Source of the DNA: Halichoerus grypus
Taxonomy: Eukaryota > Chordata > Mammalia > Carnivora > Phocidae
Direction: 5' to 3'
Length of the DNA: 64,000 nucleotides
NCBI RefSeq assembly: GCF_964656455.1
Contig: NC_135716.1
Span: 109,896,389-109,960,388 of the forward strand
The stretch's first letter is position 1. The number at the start of each line of letters is the position of its first letter. Positions 1 to 11,895 of the stretch are shown in pieces. Position numbers and translations under genes: made by a program. Below the pieces are notes generated by a model. That model did not search any database. It had not been told where the DNA came from and saw only the letters and a list, made by a program, of their open reading frames with translations.

Positions 1-319
1 CAGATGATAATCATCTTACCTCTTCTATGGTTTTTTAAAAATTATTATGTAATGTTAGTCACCATACAGTACATCATTAGTTTTTGATGTAGCGTTCCAT
101 GATTCATTGTTTGTGTATAACAACCAGTGCTCCATGCAGTCTTCCTTAATACCCATCACCGGGCTAACCCCTCCCCCCACACCCCTCTCTGAAACCCTCA
201 GTTTGTTTCCCTGGAGTCCATAGTCTCTCATGGTTTGTCTTCCCCTCTGATTTCCCCCCTTCATATTTCCCTTCCTTCTATTAATGTCCTCCATGCTATT
301 CCTTATGTTCCACGAATAA

Positions 320-3300
320 GTGAAACCATATGATAATTGACTTTCTTTCTCTGCTTGCCTTATTTCACTTAGCATAATCTCCTCCAGTTCCATCCATGTT
401 GATGCAAATGGCAGGTATTCATCCTTTCTGATGGCTGAGTAATATTCCATTGTGTATATGGACCACATCTTCTTTATCCATTAATCTGTTGAAGGGCATC
501 TCAGCTCTTTCCACAGTTTGGCTATTGCGGACATTGCTGCTGTGAACATTGGGGTGCATGTGGCCCTTCTTTCACTACATCTGTATCTTTGGGGTAAATA
601 CCCAGTAGTGCAATTGCTGGGTTAGGGTAGCTCTATTTTTAACTTTTTGAGGAACCTCCACACTGTTTTCCAAAGTGGCTGTACCAACTTGCATTCCCAC
701 CAACAGTGTAAGAGGGTTCCCCTTTCTCCACAACCTCTCCAACATTTGTTGTTTCTTGCCTTGTTAATTTTTGCCATTCTAACTGGTGTAAGGTGGTATC
801 TCAATGTGGTTTTGATTTGAATTTCCCCGATGGCTAATGATGATGAACATTTTTTCATGTGTCTGTTACCCATTCGTATGTCTTCTTTGGAGAAGTGTCT
901 GTTCATATCTTCTGCCCATTTGACTTGACCATTTGTTTTTTGGGTGTTGATTTTGAGAAGTTCTTTATAGATCTTGGATACCAGCCCTTTGTCTGTAGTG
1001 TCATTTGCAAATATCTTCTCCCATTCCATGGGTTGCCTCTTTGTTTTGTTGACTGTTTCCTTTGCTGTGCAGAAGCTTTTGATCTTGATGAAGTCCCAAA
1101 AGTTCATTTTCCTTTTTTTTGTTTCCCTTGCCTTTGGAGACGTGTCTTGAAAGAAGTTGCTGTGGCCGATGTCGAAGAGGTTACTGCCTATGCTCTCCTT
1201 TAGGATTTTGATGGATTCCTGTCTCACATTGAGGTCTTTCATCCATTTTGAGTTTATCTTTGTGTATGGTGTAAGAAAATGGTCGCGTTGCATTCTTCTG
1301 TATATAGCTGTCCAATTTTCCTAGCACCGTTTATTGAAGAGACTGTCTTTTTTCCATTGCATATTTTTCCCTGCTTTGTCGAAGATTAGTTGACCATAGA
1401 GTTGAGGGTCCATATCTGGGCTCTCTATTCTGTTCCATTGATCTGTTTTTGTGCCAGTACCATGCTGTCTTAGTACAGCTTTGCAATATAGCTTGAAATC
1501 TGGCAATGTGATGCCCCCAGCTTTGTTTTTCTTTTTCAACATTTCCTTGGCGATTCAGGGTCTTTTCTGGTTCCATACAAATTTTAGGACTGTTTGTTCC
1601 AGCACTTTGAAAAATGCCATTGGTATTTTGATCGGGATGGTGTTTAAAGTATAGATTGCTCTGGGCAGCATAGACATTTTAACAATGTTTATTCTTCCAA
1701 TCCATGAGCCTGGAATGTTTTTCCATCTTTTTATGTCTTCTTCAATTTCTTTCATAAGTGTTCTGTAATTTCTAGGGTAGAGATCCTTTACTTCTTTGGT
1801 TAGGTTTATTCCAAGGTATCTTATGGTTTTCGGTGCTATCATAAATGGAATCAATTCCCTAATTTCTCTTTCTACAGTTACATTGTTAGCGTATAGGAAA
1901 GCAACTGATTTCTGTGCATTGATTTTATATCCTGCCACATTACTGAATTGCTGTATGAGTTCTAGTAATTTGGGGGTGGATTCTTTTGGGTTTTCCATAT
2001 AAAGTACCATGTCACCTGCGAAAGAGAAAGAGAGTTTGACTTCTTCTTTGCCAATTTGAATATCTTTTATTTCTTTTTGTTGTCTGATTGCAGATGACAG
2101 CACTATGTTGAACGGTAGCAGCGAAGAGTGGGCATCCTGGTTGTGTTCCCGATCTTAAGGGAAAGGTTCTCCGCTTTTCCCCATTGAGAATGATATTTGC
2201 TGTGGGCTTTTCATAGATGGTTTTTATGAAATTAAGGAATGTTCCCTCTATCCCTGCACTCTGAAGAGTTTTAATCAGGAAAGGATGCTGTATTTTGTCA
2301 AATACTTTTTCTGCATCAATTGAGAGAGCCATATGGTTCTTGTCTCTTCTTATTAATGTGTTCTATCACATTGATTGATTTGTGAATGTTGAACCACCCT
2401 TGCATCCCAGGGATAAATCCCACCTGGTCGTGATGGATAATCCTTTTAATGTACTGTTGGTGATCCTATTAGCTAGAATCTTGTTGAGAATTTTGGCACC
2501 CATATTCATCAGGGATATTGGTCTATAATTCTTTTTGATAGGGTCTTTCCCTGGCTTTGGGATCAAGATAATGCTGGCCTCATAGAATGAGTTTGGAAGT
2601 TTTCCTTCTATTTTTTTGAAACAGCTTCAGGAGAATAGGTATTATTTCTTCTTTGAATGTTTGGTAGAATTCCCCAGGGAATCCATCAGGCCCTGGACTC
2701 TTGTTTTTGGGGAGGTTTTTGATCACTGCTTCAATCTCATTACTGGTTATTGGTCTATTCAGGTTGTCTATTTCTTCCTGTTTCAGTCTTCGGAGTTTAC
2801 AGCTTTCCAGGAAGGCATCCATTTCTTCCAGGTTGCTTAATTTATTGGCATATAATTGTTGATAATAATTTCCAATAATTGTTTCTATTTCCTTGGTGTT
2901 AGTCGTGATCTCTCCCCTTTCATTCATAATTTTATTAATTTGGGTCCTTTCTCTTTTCTTTTGGGTAAGTCTGGCCAGTGGTTTATCGATCTTATTAATT
3001 CTTTCAAAGAACCAGCTTCTAGTTTCGTTGATCTGCTCTACTGTACTTCTGGTTTCTAATTCATTGATCTCTGCTCTAATCGTAATTATTTCTCTTCTAA
3101 TGTGTGGCTTAGGCTTTACTTATTGTTCTTTCTCCAGTTCTTTAAGGTGTAAAGTTAGTTTGTGTATTTGTGATTTTTCTATTTTTTTGAGTGAGGCTTG
3201 GATGGCTATGTATTTCCCCCTTAGGACCGCCTTTGCAGTATCCCATAGGTTTTGGACCAATGTGTTTTCGTTCTCATTTGTTTAAGTTCTTCTTTGATTT

Positions 3301-4052
3301 CCTGGTTGACCCAAACATTCTTAAGCAGGATGGTCTTTAGCTTCCAAGTGTTTGAATTTCTTCCAAATTTTTTCTTTCAAAGCATGTGGTCTGAGAATAT
3401 ACAGGGAATAATCTCAATCTTTTGGTATCAGTTGAGACTTGATTTGTGACCCAGTATGTGGTCTATTCTGGAGAAAGTTCCATGTGCGTTCAAGAAGAAT
3501 GAGTATTCTGTTGTTTTAGGGTGTAGAGGTCCATCTGGTCCAGTGTGTCATTCAAAGCTCTTGTTTCTTTGTTTATTTTTCTGCTTAGATGATCTGTCTA
3601 TTGCTGAGAGTGGAGTGTTGAGGTCTCCTACTATTAACGTATTATTATCAATATGTCTCTTTATTTTGGTTAACAGTTGGCTTATGTAGTTGGCTGCTCC
3701 CATGTTGGGGGCATAGATATTTACAATTATTAGATCCTCTTATTGGATAGACCCTTTACGAATAATATAGTGTCCTTCTGTATCTCTAACTACAGTCTTT
3801 AGCTTAAAATCTAATTTGTCTGATATGAGAATTGCTACCCCCCTTTCTTTTGAGGTCCGTTGGCATGAAAAATGGTTCTCCATCCCTTCACTTTCAGTCT
3901 GGATGTATCTTTAGGTTCAAAATGAGTCCCTTGTAGCCAGCATAGGGATGGGTCATGTCTTTTTATCCAATCTGCACCCTGTGCCGGTTCATGGGAGCAT
4001 TTAGGCCATTCACGTTGACAGTGATTATGTAAAGATATGAATTTATTGTCAT
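320..4052 (-). pseudogene. L1 ORF2 (endonuclease/reverse transcriptase, broken)
   Basis: The ATG at 4052-4050 opens the endonuclease part, which is badly disrupted between about 2930 and 4052. Reverse-transcriptase blocks remain: [20 protein letters not shown] (about 2670), [20 protein letters not shown] (2366-2566) and a palm-domain block. The catalytic FADD-type box reads FAGD at 2011-2022, so one catalytic aspartate is lost. The C-terminal MEYYSAIRKDEYLPFASTWM block is near 400-450. The exact stop is uncertain. Confidence 0.85.
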
Positions 4053-4133
4053 CATGTTGCCTGTGAAGACCTTGTTTTTATAGATTGTCCTTGTAAATTT
4101 CTGTTTTATATCACTCTTGGGGTCTTTCTCCTT

Positions 4134-5022
4134 TTATAGAACCCCCCTTAATATTTCTTGCAGGGCCGGCTTGGTAGTCACATATTCTTTCAGTTTCTGC
4201 TAGTCTTGGAAGTTCCTTGTCTCTCCATCCATTCTGAATGACAGCCTTGCTGGATAAAGTATCCTTGGCTGCATGTTCTTCTCATTTAGTACCCAAAATA
4301 TGTCTTGCCATCCCTTTCTGGCTTGCCAGGTCTCTGTGGACAGGTCTGATGTTATTCTGATGTTCCTCCCTCCGTACGTAAGAAATCTCTTCCCCCTTGC
4401 TGCTTTCAAGATTGTTTCTTTGGATCTAAGATTTGCGAATTGTACTATTATGTGTCATGGTGTCGGTCTGTTCTCATTGATCTTGGGAGGGGTCCTCTCT
4501 GCCTCTTGGACATGAAAGCTTGTTTCCTTCCCCAGATTAGGGAAGTTCTCAGCTACGATTTACTCAAATATAACTTCTAGACCTCTCTCTCCCTCCACCC
4601 CCTCAGGAATCCCAATAATTCTGATATCAGAACACTTCATTGAGTCACTAATCTCTCTCAGTTTGATCCCTTGGGTTTTCATTTGTTCTTCCCATGCTGC
4701 CTCAGTTTCCTTCTTTTCTATCATCTTTTCCTCTAGCTCATTAATTCGTTCTTATGCCTCATTTACCCTGGCAGTCAAAGTATCCAGTTTAGACTGCATT
4801 TCATTCATAGCATTTTTAAGTTTGGCCTGATTAGAACTCATTTCTGCCCTCAGATATTCTATATTGTTGTTAATATTTTTCTCAAGCCTAGATACCACCT
4901 TCATAATTGTTACTCTGAAGTTTATTTCTAACATCTTGGTTATATCCATATCCATTAGTTCTGTGGCAGGAGCCACAGTCTCTTGAGTCTTTCTTTTGTT
5001 GGGGGTTCCTCCTCTTAGTCAT
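4134..5022 (-). pseudogene. L1 ORF1 (broken)
   Basis: It starts with MTKRRNPQQKKDSRD and continues into a coiled-coil-like region (KLKNAMNEMQSKLDTLTARV) and the C-terminal RNA-binding part (NIRITSDLSTETWQARKGWQ). The N-terminal part and the coiled coil are in different frames near 4970, and further frame changes follow before the stop at about 4134. ORF1p normally is the L1 RNA chaperone; this copy cannot make it intact. Confidence 0.8.
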
Positions 5023-5879
5023 TCTGTTGAGGGGTGGTTGAGGGAATGTAGAGTCCAAAGTATTGACCACAACCCAAGCAAGATGCACCTGTTTTATAGG
5101 GACCTTAGGGTTGTCGGCCTCTTGTTCTTCCAGCCTGTCTTCTGGGGGAGGGGCCTGCCATGCTGTTACTCAGGCAACCCTGTTTGGGCAGGGTTTGCCT
5201 GCCCCCTGCCCCCTGGGGGGGTGCTCAGTGAAAACTGTTTTGGGGGGCTTCTGTTCTCTGGCAGCTTTCTGCATCTCTTCCAAGAGTCAGAGCAGAAGTG
5301 ACTGCATCCAAATCTCTGTGTCAGAACACAGAGATCGCAGTCTGTTCTTCAGTGAGCTCTCCAGGCCACACTATCTCCATTTCTGTCTGTGCTGCTATAA
5401 ACCGCAGCCTCGTGGGTTGTGCACCCCTCAGCAGCGCTCCCAGCTGCCACTCCCAGGGCCGGGCACGTCTCTGCCCTTCGTGCTTCTAAAACCACCAGCC
5501 ACCCCCAGTTCACACGCACAAACCCATAGCTCCAGGTTTCAGTCTGGGGAGCTGCCCTAAAGTCCTTTCCCTGCCGCTACCAGTCCATCTGTGAGTCTGT
5601 GCCCGGTCCCCAAAGCAGGAGACTTTCGCCTTCGTGGTGTAAGTTCACAGGGGCTCCCTGCCCCTTCTGTTTATCTTCTGATATCTGCCCGCAGAATCAC
5701 TGCTCCCTGCTTCATACCTCGAGACCAACCGCCGGAGATATTCTGTTTGTAGAGATCCAGATATATCTTCTTACATCTCAGCCTGATTTCGTGGGTGTTC
5801 AGAATGGTCTGGTAGATATCCAGCTCAATTCAGGGGACCAGTTGAAACAGGGTCCCCTCCTCCTCCGCCATCTTTTTTC
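5023..5879 (-). promoter_or_regulatory. L1 5' UTR / internal promoter
   Basis: This GC-richer segment upstream of ORF1 includes C-rich and G-rich tracts at 5140-5240 and the conserved GATGGCGGAGG-type 5' end. It is the position of the L1 internal promoter. Activity cannot be judged from sequence. Confidence 0.6.
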
Positions 5880-6600
5880 CTCCTCTATCTCTTCCATGTA
5901 TGTGTACATACAGATCCCGAAGAACCCCTTCTCACTATGCTTAATCTATGTATACATCTGTATTGCTAGTGGAACCTATTTCTGCATAAAGACAGAGTGA
6001 GGGAAAGTGGGAGAAAGGGCCAAGAGGCCAAGAGAAATCCCAGGCCCTTTTTCCCCTGGGGTAATGGCAATAAGGGAGCTACTGAAAATCTAACACAGAT
6101 GGGGTTCTGAGCTCTGCTTTATCTTGAAATCGTCTGGTGGGGTGGCTACCTACTGTGCCAAGGTTGCACACCAAACTAACTAGAGTACCTAGAGTTAAAT
6201 GAGACAACACTTCTGGAATACTTGGAGTCACTCAGTATTTACCAACTATATTTACATTTTCTCTACGTATTCTTGTATTTCCTGGCTTGAAGATAAATAT
6301 GGCAATATATAATACTCATTGTCAAATAAGTTCAAAGTACTTTGCTTAACTAACATTTTTTATTTTTATAGTGCCTTAAAAAGAAAGTGGACATGTACTT
6401 AAAAAATATACATTACTAAGAATAACAAAATTGAAGGCTTGCCTAAGATTATAAAAATTTAAAAACAAATCAATAATTATACTTATTTTATAAATTATAA
6501 GACAACATTCTTAAAGTGAAAGCAATTGAAAAGAATCTTTGCATACAACACAAATTATAGAAGGTCACATACGTAGTATAGACATGGAGAGAGGAGGAAT

Positions 6601-6762
6601 TCTAGAGCTGTGCCATCCCATACGGTAGCCACTAGTCAGTCACGTGTAGCTATTTAAGATCTAATTTATTAAAATTAAATTTCAAGTGTGGCTACTATAT
6701 TGGACAAAGCAAACAGAGAACATTTCCATCACTGCAAACAGTTCTGGACAGTGTTGTTCTAA
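6601..6762. mobile_element. hAT-type DNA transposon remnant
   Basis: The left end TCTAGAGCTGTGCCATCCCA and the right end GTTCTGGACAGTGTTGTTCT are imperfect inverted copies. The interior GGTAGCCACTAG...GTGTGGCTACTATATTGGACA is the palindromic pattern of a common mammalian non-autonomous hAT element. The subfamily is not assigned. Confidence 0.55.
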
Positions 6763-7465
6763 AGTGGTATCTAGTGGGTTCTAGACTTGGGGAGACAGCC
6801 TATGTGGTAGGAATCTGTTACCAATTATCAAGATTTTCTGATCGGAACTATTTATAAAGTCATAATAGACATATATCCTAACAGTAACCCTTAGGCCTGG
6901 GAGTGTCTTACAAATCATACAGAAATACTCCTCTTTTGCTTTTTTTTTTTTAATTGGGTCTGCCATATTCCCATTTGATTACAAGACTATACTGAATCAG
7001 CATCACTCCTCACTTGGCATGAGATGTTACCACAGTGCTACTGTGCTGCTCTCCTACAGTTTTCAGTGAGAACAGAGTCTATATTTGGTTTGTATAGGGA
7101 CAGATCCTCCTGCACAGTCAAAACAATACCTAACCCTAATCTTTTTCAACATAGACTAAAACTACATTGCATGTTTAAATTTTCATTTCCCACCAGAGAT
7201 TACAATCAACTATATCTTCTATGGCTTTTTTGTGACAGACTTTATTTGCAAAAGATTTTTTGATAGTAAATATCTGAAACTTGAAAGTCCTAACAATTAA
7301 GAAAGATAGATTTCTAAGTGTTTCAAAGACTTATTATTTTTTAAAAGAATTTTGTGGATTCAGAGACTAAGTTAAGCCTTACAGTTATTTTACATATTCA
7401 GACAAGTTTTTCATTTCACATTTTAAATCTGATCTAAGCTTATATATAATCATTTAATAACTTAC

Positions 7466-7529
7466 TTCAAAATTAAGGTCTCGGATCAAGATATCTCCAT
7501 TTGGCGTTGCTAAAGGAACATGATCAAAT
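7466..7529 (-). CDS. ABCD3: ABCD3 exon 16 (residues 442-463), last coding exon in window
   Basis: Encodes FDHVPLATPNGDILIRDLNF then E after completing Lys442. This is the first part of the nucleotide-binding domain, with the A-loop/TPNGDxLIRDL element that precedes Walker A. The acceptor is CTGTAG and the donor GTAAG. Walker A, the signature motif and Walker B are not in the window. Confidence 0.96.
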
Positions 7530-7654
7530 CTACAGAGGAAATTGATAAAAAATTACAATTTTATATTAAACACTAAGCAAACATAGCTGAACGAGAACGC
7601 TACTATACAGTTTAACAAATGTTTATGGTGCTAAAGAACTTTTCCTATACATAC

Positions 7655-7730
7655 TTTATAATGTTATCAGCATTGATGATTTCTCCAGCACCAGGTATCA
7701 AGGGAATAACTTGTGCTCCTTCTTCAATAC
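7655..7730 (-). CDS. ABCD3: ABCD3 exon 15 (residues 417-441)
   Basis: Encodes IEEGAQVIPLIPGAGEIINA and DNII, ending within Lys442. It is the linker leading to the first beta strand of the ATPase domain. It is only 81 bp from exon 14. The acceptor is CTTAAG and the donor GTATGT. Confidence 0.95.
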
Positions 7731-7811
7731 CTTAAGTGGAAAATAAGTATCAGAGCATCACATTACGTCAGCCAAAACTTAAACTATGTGACCTAGTGCA
7801 TTCATATTTAC

Positions 7812-7903
7812 CCCTTTCCTGTTGCGAGACCATTGTGCGCTCATATTTGCCTTGATTTAAATCCTTCAGTACTTGCATTAATTCTGTAATCCGAGCAGTA
7901 AAA
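7812..7903 (-). CDS. ABCD3: ABCD3 exon 14 (residues 386-416)
   Basis: Encodes FTARITELMQVLKDLNQGKY and ERTMVSQQER, ending within Gly417. This is the amphipathic linker from the membrane domain toward the nucleotide-binding domain. The acceptor is TTTCAG and the donor GTAAAT. Confidence 0.97.
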
Positions 7904-9433
7904 CTGAAATTAAAAAAAAAAGTCATAATGAAAACTCCAAAGGCCATCATATCTTTTACTATTATTTTTGTTATTTATTTGAGATGTAACTGACATATAG
8001 CACCCTGTGTAAGTTTAAAACTTTTATTCAAACTTAACTGAAATTTCTAAAATTACAATTTAATTTAAATGAAATAATCTAAAGAAGTCTCATCATCATA
8101 AAGTATGAGTGATAGTGTATGCATGCTTTATTATCATGTTTCAGTAGGAGAGCAGGAACATGAGGATAAAGGAAGAGGTTTCATAGGATCTTCACCTCAA
8201 CAGATAATTACTTCATTAACAGGTGAGTCAAGAAGGTTGTTTGCCACTAGAATTTTAAGGTTTCTAGTAGATACTACACAAGGACTAGTATTAGTACATT
8301 CCTCAGACATAGGAAGTGTGGACCAAGTTCCTCCTGGAGTGAGAGACAGCCAAGTATAAAGTTAGCCTTCATGTGTGAGGAAGGCATTTATTACGTATAT
8401 GCCAAATGTCTGCTACCTCCCTGCAAACATGGAGGATTCTTCTCTTTCCTACTCCGAAATGGGAGAAAAGATGACGTGTTCTTACTATTAGAAAGAAATC
8501 ACTGTGGCAATAGAGAGAAATCAAAACTAATGCCAAGACATCGAGGAAATAAAAATAACATGATGGTCAAAGAGAAAGCAATCTACATCAAAGAAACAAA
8601 AGAGAACTTTTCTGTGAAAATCAAGCAGAAACCTCCTGAAGGAACAGAAGCACCCCATCTACCACGAACCGTAAAGGCCTAAGAAAAGTTATTAACAAGT
8701 AGGAAGAATGTTCGCATTCTCAAGAGAAAGAGACTCCTCATAGTAGTTGACAATCTCCTCCATCTTGCCATGAAGACCTAAACTGCCATGGAAGAGGAGG
8801 AATAAAGAAGAAATATGCGGAAGAGTCACAGGTCTGGGAAGGATCAGAAGCGATCCAATTTCTTCAGATGTACTTTTTACATTATGGTGTTTTTTTATGC
8901 CACATCAAGCCCTTTGTACTAGAGCTTAAAATACTGAAATACTTAATTCCACGTTACAGTCTAAGAACAATTTTACTAGACAGAATGACCATATTTGCAA
9001 TTGCATCTACAGATACCACAAGGTGACTTTTCACTTCTTTCCCCATTAAAATCAACTTCATCTTTATCTTACAGTGGAGGACAAAAAAGTTCAAATACAA
9101 AAATTCTATTCATTAACCTAATTTTCCATGAATTAAGAAAAGACTGCCCTGACTTAACATTTTCTAACTTACCGAATACTAGTGTCCATGGAGCGGACAG
9201 CTTGAGAACCACTAACCTGGTTGAAGACTCAAAACAGCTCTCTTAAGGAAACATGAAAAGCTCCCTCTCAGAGAAAAACCTTCCTTAATTTTCCTATCAA
9301 AATCAACTTGCAGGAATAGGAAATGGGGCTTCAGTTGCCCCTTACCTTAACCTCAACTGGGCACAATCATTAAGTATAACATATTTTTAAAACTTATTTT
9401 CTGCAATTGCTCAGTATTACTAATCTTACTTAC
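7904..9433 (-). other. ABCD3: ABCD3 intron 13
   Basis: Near 7955-8020 there is a short L1-like 3' fragment. The stretch 8100-8960 is unusually open on the plus strand (84- and 103-codon frames at 8105-8359 and 8371-8682) but shows no recognised domain. I see no other element up to exon 13. Confidence 0.7.
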
Positions 9434-9525
9434 CCAGCCAATCTAGTCATTTCACGGCCAGCCAAAACTATCCGACCCAGAGCTTGAGACATTCGCAAAA
9501 GCATTCTTCCACTTTGGTAGTAATC
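9434..9525 (-). CDS. ABCD3: ABCD3 exon 13 (residues 356-385)
   Basis: Encodes DYYQSGRMLLRMSQALGRIV and LAGREMTRLA, ending within Gly386. The LAGREMTRLAGFTAR segment is a conserved ABCD motif after the last membrane helix. The acceptor is TTTAAG and the donor GTAAGTAAG. Confidence 0.97.
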
Positions 9526-9640
9526 CTTAAAGAGAAATAAATACTAGTTTTCACTTACATTTCTAAGACTAAAAACTAGCTTTTATTTGTTTTTATATTT
9601 AAATTTCAATTTATTATGACTCTGATTACTAATACTTTAC

Positions 9641-9738
9641 CTCTAGAAGTTCTGAATGTGTACTCTTGAGATGTCGAGGATGAGACAAATCTAGGAAAGG
9701 ACGACTTACAACTAGGTAACCAACAACAGTGGCAAGAT
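9641..9738 (-). CDS. ABCD3: ABCD3 exon 12 (residues 323-355)
   Basis: Encodes LATVVGYLVVSRPFLDLSHP and RHLKSTHSELLE after completing Tyr323. It covers the rest of the membrane helix and the lumenal loop. The acceptor is TTTCAG and the donor GTAAAGT. It is 115 bp from exon 13. Confidence 0.96.
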
Positions 9739-9826
9739 CTGAAACAAAACGTTAAGATTTAAACATTAACAATACTTCGCTTTCTCTGCAAATTTCATTC
9801 CACTATCTCTTTTAAAGCATACTTAC

Positions 9827-9896
9827 ATTTGGCAACTATGCTATCAATGAAGCCCATAGAAAACCGAAACAAAATGAAATTATGGAGATGTTCCAC
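9827..9896 (-). CDS. ABCD3: ABCD3 exon 11 (residues 300-322)
   Basis: Encodes VEHLHNFILFRFSMGFIDSI then VAK, ending within Tyr323. It holds the start of the fifth membrane helix (FSMGFIDSIVAK). The acceptor is TGCCAG and the donor GTAAG. The next intron is only 88 bp. Confidence 0.96.
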
Positions 9897-10499
9897 CTGG
9901 CAGAAAGCAAATACAAAAAAATTTATATTTTATGTGTATGTAAAAATATGAATCTACCCTGAAAATAAAAAACTGCATGATTTATTTATTCCACAAATAC
10001 TTACTGAAAATTAAAAAATTATATAATTTATTGATTCCACAAATATTGCCTATGGTTTCTGATTATACTGTACATTACATTTCATGCACAATACTTATCA
10101 CAGAGCAGATGCCAAATACTTTATGAAACCATTTTTATGCAAACAGAATGGAAATTACATATAAATGTTAATGTGGTATCATTTGTATATAATACTGTAT
10201 TCACAATACTATCAGATACATAAATACTAAAACTGATCAATAATCAAAACAACAACAATAAAACAGAAGGATGAGCTAATTTAGGTAAAACACTAGCTGT
10301 CTAGATTGGCACTCAGTGCTTTGCTTTAGTTGGAGACATCTGGTCTCTGCTTTCCCCAAGAATCTTACTACACTCGATCTGAACCAAGTGCTAATGTCAT
10401 CAATGCTGTTCAGCCCTAGTTTGCAGCTTTAATCAAGCACGCACTACCTCAAAATTACAAGTCTAAAAATGTTTTATATTCTGCCTTTTCAATGTTCTC

Positions 10500-11260
10500 A
10501 ACTTTTCCATCTATCAGATTATTCAAGGCCCTGCATGATCTGGTACTGGGCTTTATCCTAAACTTCATCTGCTTCTATGTTATTCCTTCTCACTGAGCTC
10601 CAGAAATATTGGTTTCTCAAACTGCCTTAAGGTTTTCCTCTTGTTGTTCCCTCTGCCAGGAATATTGCTGCTGTCCTAGACAGTTCTATTTTGTGACTAA
10701 CTCCCTCATTCCATGTGGGTTTCCGATAAAACGTCACCTCCTCAAGAAAGACCTTCTTTTTTTTTTTTTTTTTTTTTTTTAAAGATTTTATTTTTTTATT
10801 TATTTTACAGAGAGAGAGAGAGACAGCTAGAGAGGGAACACAGGCAGGGGGAGTGGGAGAGGGAGAAGCAGGCTCCCCACTGAGCAGGGAGCCTGATGCG
10901 GGGCTTGATCCCAGGACCCTGGGATCATGACCTGAGCCGAAGGCAGACGCTTAACGACTGAGCCACCCAGGCGCCCCTAAGAAAGACCTTCTTGCCATCC
11001 TACCTAAAATAGCTATGCAACCTCCCCATCATACTGTACCATTTCATCCCATTTTATTTTTGGTCATAGAATTCATTACTACCCAGAATCATATAAAATA
11101 TTCAGTTGTTGTTTTTTTGTCTCCTCCACTAAAATGTGAGTTTCCTGAGTACAGGGTGGCTTCCTCTTACTATCTTTTGCAAAAGCACAATGACTGCAAC
11201 ATTTATTCAATGAATGCCATGTGTTACATGCTGTGCTCAATGCTGGAGACACAACAATGA
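10500..11260 (+). repeat. L2 (LINE-2) 3' region, split by a CAN-SINE
   Basis: Wording such as AAGGCCCTGCATGATCTGG, TTGTTCCCTCTGCCAGGAAT and ACGTCACCTCCTCAAGAAAG is characteristic of the L2 3' part. It resumes after the SINE at 10994 (CTTGCCATCCTACC) and reaches the CCACTAAAATGTGAG...-type 3' end near 11130-11210. Confidence 0.75.
10759..10978 (-). mobile_element. CAN-SINE (tRNA-Lys-derived)
   Basis: Minus-strand copy with long A-tail (T-run from about 10758), CT-rich tail and tRNA-like head. It is flanked by a perfect 15-bp TSD AAGAAAGACCTTCTT (10744-10758 and 10979-10993). It lies inside the L2 above. It is in the gene's sense orientation. Confidence 0.95.
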
Positions 11261-11480
11261 ATAAAACAGACAAGGTCCCTGAGCTCATGAAATTTACATT
11301 TTAATGAAAGAGACAAACTAGGAAACAAATAAGATAAATATAAATTGCAATACATTTTTTAAGGAAACAGATCATTAAATTGGGAAGTAACTGGTGGAGG
11401 CCATTTCAGACAGACTAACCAGAGAAAGCAAGGCCACAATAAGTTGTTAACTTTGGACCTAAAATCTAATGGATAAGAAT
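11225..11480 (-). repeat. L2-like fragment, minus strand
   Basis: GGAGACACAACAATGAATAAAACAG... and the following words match the reverse complement of internal L2 sequence. It is diverged and its limits are approximate. Confidence 0.5.
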
Positions 11481-11616
11481 AAGCAAGCCATGTTCATCAG
11501 CAAGCTTGATGAACAGCAGTTCCCTGGAAAAACCTTAAATGCATTTTATCAGTGAGCACAATCAAAGTTCAGTCATGTTAAATCTAAATAAGACAAAAAT
11601 CCAATTTCTAAAATTA

Positions 11617-11838
11617 TTTTTTTTTTAAGATTTACTTATTTATTTTAGGGAGGAAGAGGGAGAGACAGAGAGAACATGAGCATATGTGAGTGGGGGGAGG
11701 AGCAGAGGGAGAGAATCTTCAAGCAGACTCCCTCTTGAACACGGAGCCCAGATGTGCTGCTCAATCCCACAACTCATGAGATCGTGACCTGAGCCAAAAC
11801 CAAGAGTTAGACGCTCAATTGAGCCACCCAGGCACCCC
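11617..11838 (-). mobile_element. CAN-SINE, older copy
   Basis: Minus-strand copy ending in GAGCCACCCAGGCACCCC at the head. It carries the CTTCAAGCAGACTCCC variant of an older subfamily and many substitutions. The TSD is not clear. Confidence 0.85.
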
Positions 11839-11895
11839 TGAAATCATTTAAAATGACTATTTCTTTAAGCTTTTTAAATCACCTCAATATATATT

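Larger units (their letters stand above)
31..5879 (-). mobile_element. Near full-length carnivore L1 (LINE-1), inactive
   Basis: The element runs on the minus strand, the same direction as ABCD3. The 5' end lies at about 5879 (GATGGCGGAGGAGGAGG-type L1 start), followed by 5' UTR, ORF1, a short spacer, ORF2 and a 3' UTR ending in a short T-run (A-tail) at about 31-36. The order and the roughly 5.85-kb length are those of an intact L1. Both ORFs are broken by frameshifts and stops. I see no convincing TSD. A full-length L1 in the sense orientation of a host gene is less common than the antisense case. Confidence 0.9.
1..7465 (-). other. ABCD3: ABCD3 intron 16 (5' portion)
   Basis: Contains the near full-length L1 (31-5879), AT-rich sequence without recognised features (5880-6600), a hAT remnant (6601-6762) and unrecognised intronic sequence (6763-7465). 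I searched both strands for the Walker A exon expected next and did not see it. Confidence 0.8.

Noticed and set aside
859..5560. Many plus-strand open frames between 859 and 5560
   Set aside because: They are the antisense shadow of the L1 ORFs on the minus strand.
1..5900. TSD for the full-length L1
   Set aside because: CCTCTTCTAT before the T-run and CCTCCTCTAT after the 5' end are similar, but the spacing does not fit and the match is short, so I do not claim it.
1..7465. ABCD3 exon 17 (Walker A) in the window
   Set aside because: No minus-strand frame with a GPNGCGKS-like motif and splice sites was seen, so it must lie beyond base 1.
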